Source: Planctomycetota bacterium (lineage in GTDB: Bacteria > Planctomycetota > UBA8742 > UBA2392). From it: 43,629 bases of DNA. A model generated the notes under the pieces. That model made no database searches. It was not told the DNA's origin and saw nothing but the letters and a program-made list of their open reading frames with translations. The translations under genes were made by a program, and so were the position numbers. The stretch spans positions 35,445 to 79,073 of the forward strand of contig JABARW010000004.1 in assembly GCA_019186845.1 (NCBI GenBank), given 5' to 3'. This document shows positions 42,907 through 43,629 of the stretch, one piece after another. Numbering within the stretch: position 1 is the first letter of the stretch; each line of letters opens with the position of its first letter.

Positions 42907-43629
42907 ATGAGAATTACATCCTTCCTGGTCGTGGCCCTGCTGCTTGCGGCCTGCGCCAACACGACGGAAAAGCCCGGCAACGGCGGCGACGTTGAGGGCT
43001 TTGAGCGCGACGGCATCCTGCACAACGCGCAGACCGCCGAAGACTTCATTGTGCGCAAGCTTTCCTACTCCGCGGGGTTGGTGAACTATGTCGATCCCCG
43101 CCGCGCCAAACTCACTACAAGGGAAGTCAGTGGCGAGAGCATCGTCTTTCGCCTCGATAATGCCGGTGACACCGGGGAGTTTCACAAGGCCGCCCTCGAG
43201 CGCGCGGCCGAGCTGGCTGTGAGGCTGGCCTGGCCCGACGTCATGATCGAGCAAGAGCAGGACCGCGAAGGGCACCTCGCCTATGTGCGCATCGAGACCG
43301 TAGGCACGCCCACGGATGCATCCTTGGGCGCGACTTTGCCCGTGCGCATCGTATGCATGGGCAATGCGGTCGATATCCGTGGCGGCTACCTGTACCCCAC
43401 ACCCATCAAGAATCGGGAAGGGCGCACCGTGGCTTTGTGGGAGGGCGGATATCTGCCTGCCGCCGGCGAGTTGCCCGGCCAGCGCGATGGCAAGCCAGTC
43501 AAGAAGCCTTTGATGGACGCCCGCACGGGCCAGCAGGCCCTGGACCCAGAAACCGGTGCGCCGTTGTGGGAAGAGGCCCTGGAGCGTCGCCAGAATCTCG
43601 GGCGCGTCAGCTATATCCTGCGCGAAGGC
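42907..43629 (+). CDS. FlgI-like (P-ring-type) lipoprotein, 3'-truncated
   Basis: The frame is open from the ATG to the window edge (241 residues, no stop). The N-terminus is a lipoprotein signal with lipobox LAA-C16. Parts of the mature protein resemble the flagellar P-ring protein FlgI. The clearest is LPVRIVCMGNAVDIRGGYLYPTPI followed by GRTVALWEGG, which parallels FlgI's 'lDVtvssiGdAksLrGGtLlxTpL...G-xvyalAqG'. True FlgI is exported with a cleaved signal and is not lipidated, and the usual N-terminal RIKDIA/GTGDS motifs are not seen. This may be a divergent paralogue rather than the P-ring subunit. No other flagellar gene adjoins it. Confidence 0.55.
   Translation, partial: MRITSFLVVALLLAACANTTEKPGNGGDVEGFERDGILHNAQTAEDFIVRKLSYSAGLVNYVDPRRAKLTTREVSGESIVFRLDNAGDTGEFHKAALERAAELAVRLAWPDVMIEQEQDREGHLAYVRIETVGTPTDASLGATLPVRIVCMGNAVDIRGGYLYPTPIKNREGRTVALWEGGYLPAAGELPGQRDGKPVKKPLMDARTGQQALDPETGAPLWEEALERRQNLGRVSYILREG

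Overview
The window is a gene-dense, GC-rich chromosomal segment (low 60s % GC by eye) from a flagellated, diderm (LPS-bearing) bacterium. The diderm assignment rests on lpxK, two lipid A-type acyltransferases and at least six predicted lipoproteins; motility rests on a nine-gene flagellar operon. SpoIID in a diderm, a leucine-rich-repeat lipoprotein, a double-VWA/glutamine-amidotransferase-like membrane protein, a His-rich AtpB and a split F1Fo operon would fit the PVC superphylum (for example Planctomycetota) or a neighbouring deep lineage. That placement is an inference, not a diagnosis. GTG and TTG starts are common. No tRNA, rRNA, CRISPR array or insertion sequence was seen.

Layout. 1-971: the 3' part of fliD (+). 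979-8327 (-): one operon reading flgB-flgC-fliE-fliF-fliG-fliH-fliI-fliJ-motE-like, with short spacings or 4-bp overlaps and a near-consensus sigma-54 promoter at flgB. 8443-9976 (+): a DUF6687-like protein and a small Ig-like lipoprotein. 10058-13726: divergent spoIID-like lytic transglycosylase and VWA protein. 13738-16550: YhiN/HI0933-type flavoprotein (-) and polyphosphate:AMP phosphotransferase (+). 16560-19106 (-): two paralogous receiver-PP2C (RsbU-like) proteins. 19244-22982 (+): two lipoproteins, a probable Fe(II)/2-oxoglutarate oxygenase and a TPR protein. 23033-26178 (+): lpxK and two tandem LpxL/HtrB-like acyltransferases. 26203-26496: a small membrane protein followed by a terminator.

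26638-32346 (+) is the ATP synthase operon atpZ-atpI-atpB-atpE-atpF-atpH-(lipoprotein)-atpA. It ends in a strong terminator, so atpG, atpD and atpC must lie elsewhere. After a glyoxalase-fold gene and a DinB-like gene comes a phosphonate/phosphite-type ABC importer, phnD-phnC-phnE. There phnE is a double permease that carries what looks like one lobe of a PhnD-type binding protein inside the periplasmic loop of its second half. The window closes with comM, a small unknown gene and a rhomboid protease (both -), a frame-disrupted class III ribonucleotide-reductase-like gene with ATP-cone domains and no visible glycyl-radical motif, and the start of a lipoprotein resembling the flagellar P-ring protein FlgI.

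The most notable items are the PhnE/PhnD-lobe fusion, the degenerate NrdD-like protein, the split ATP synthase operon with its embedded lipoprotein and RNA hairpins, and the sigma-54 site whose predicted transcription start falls on the flgB start codon.
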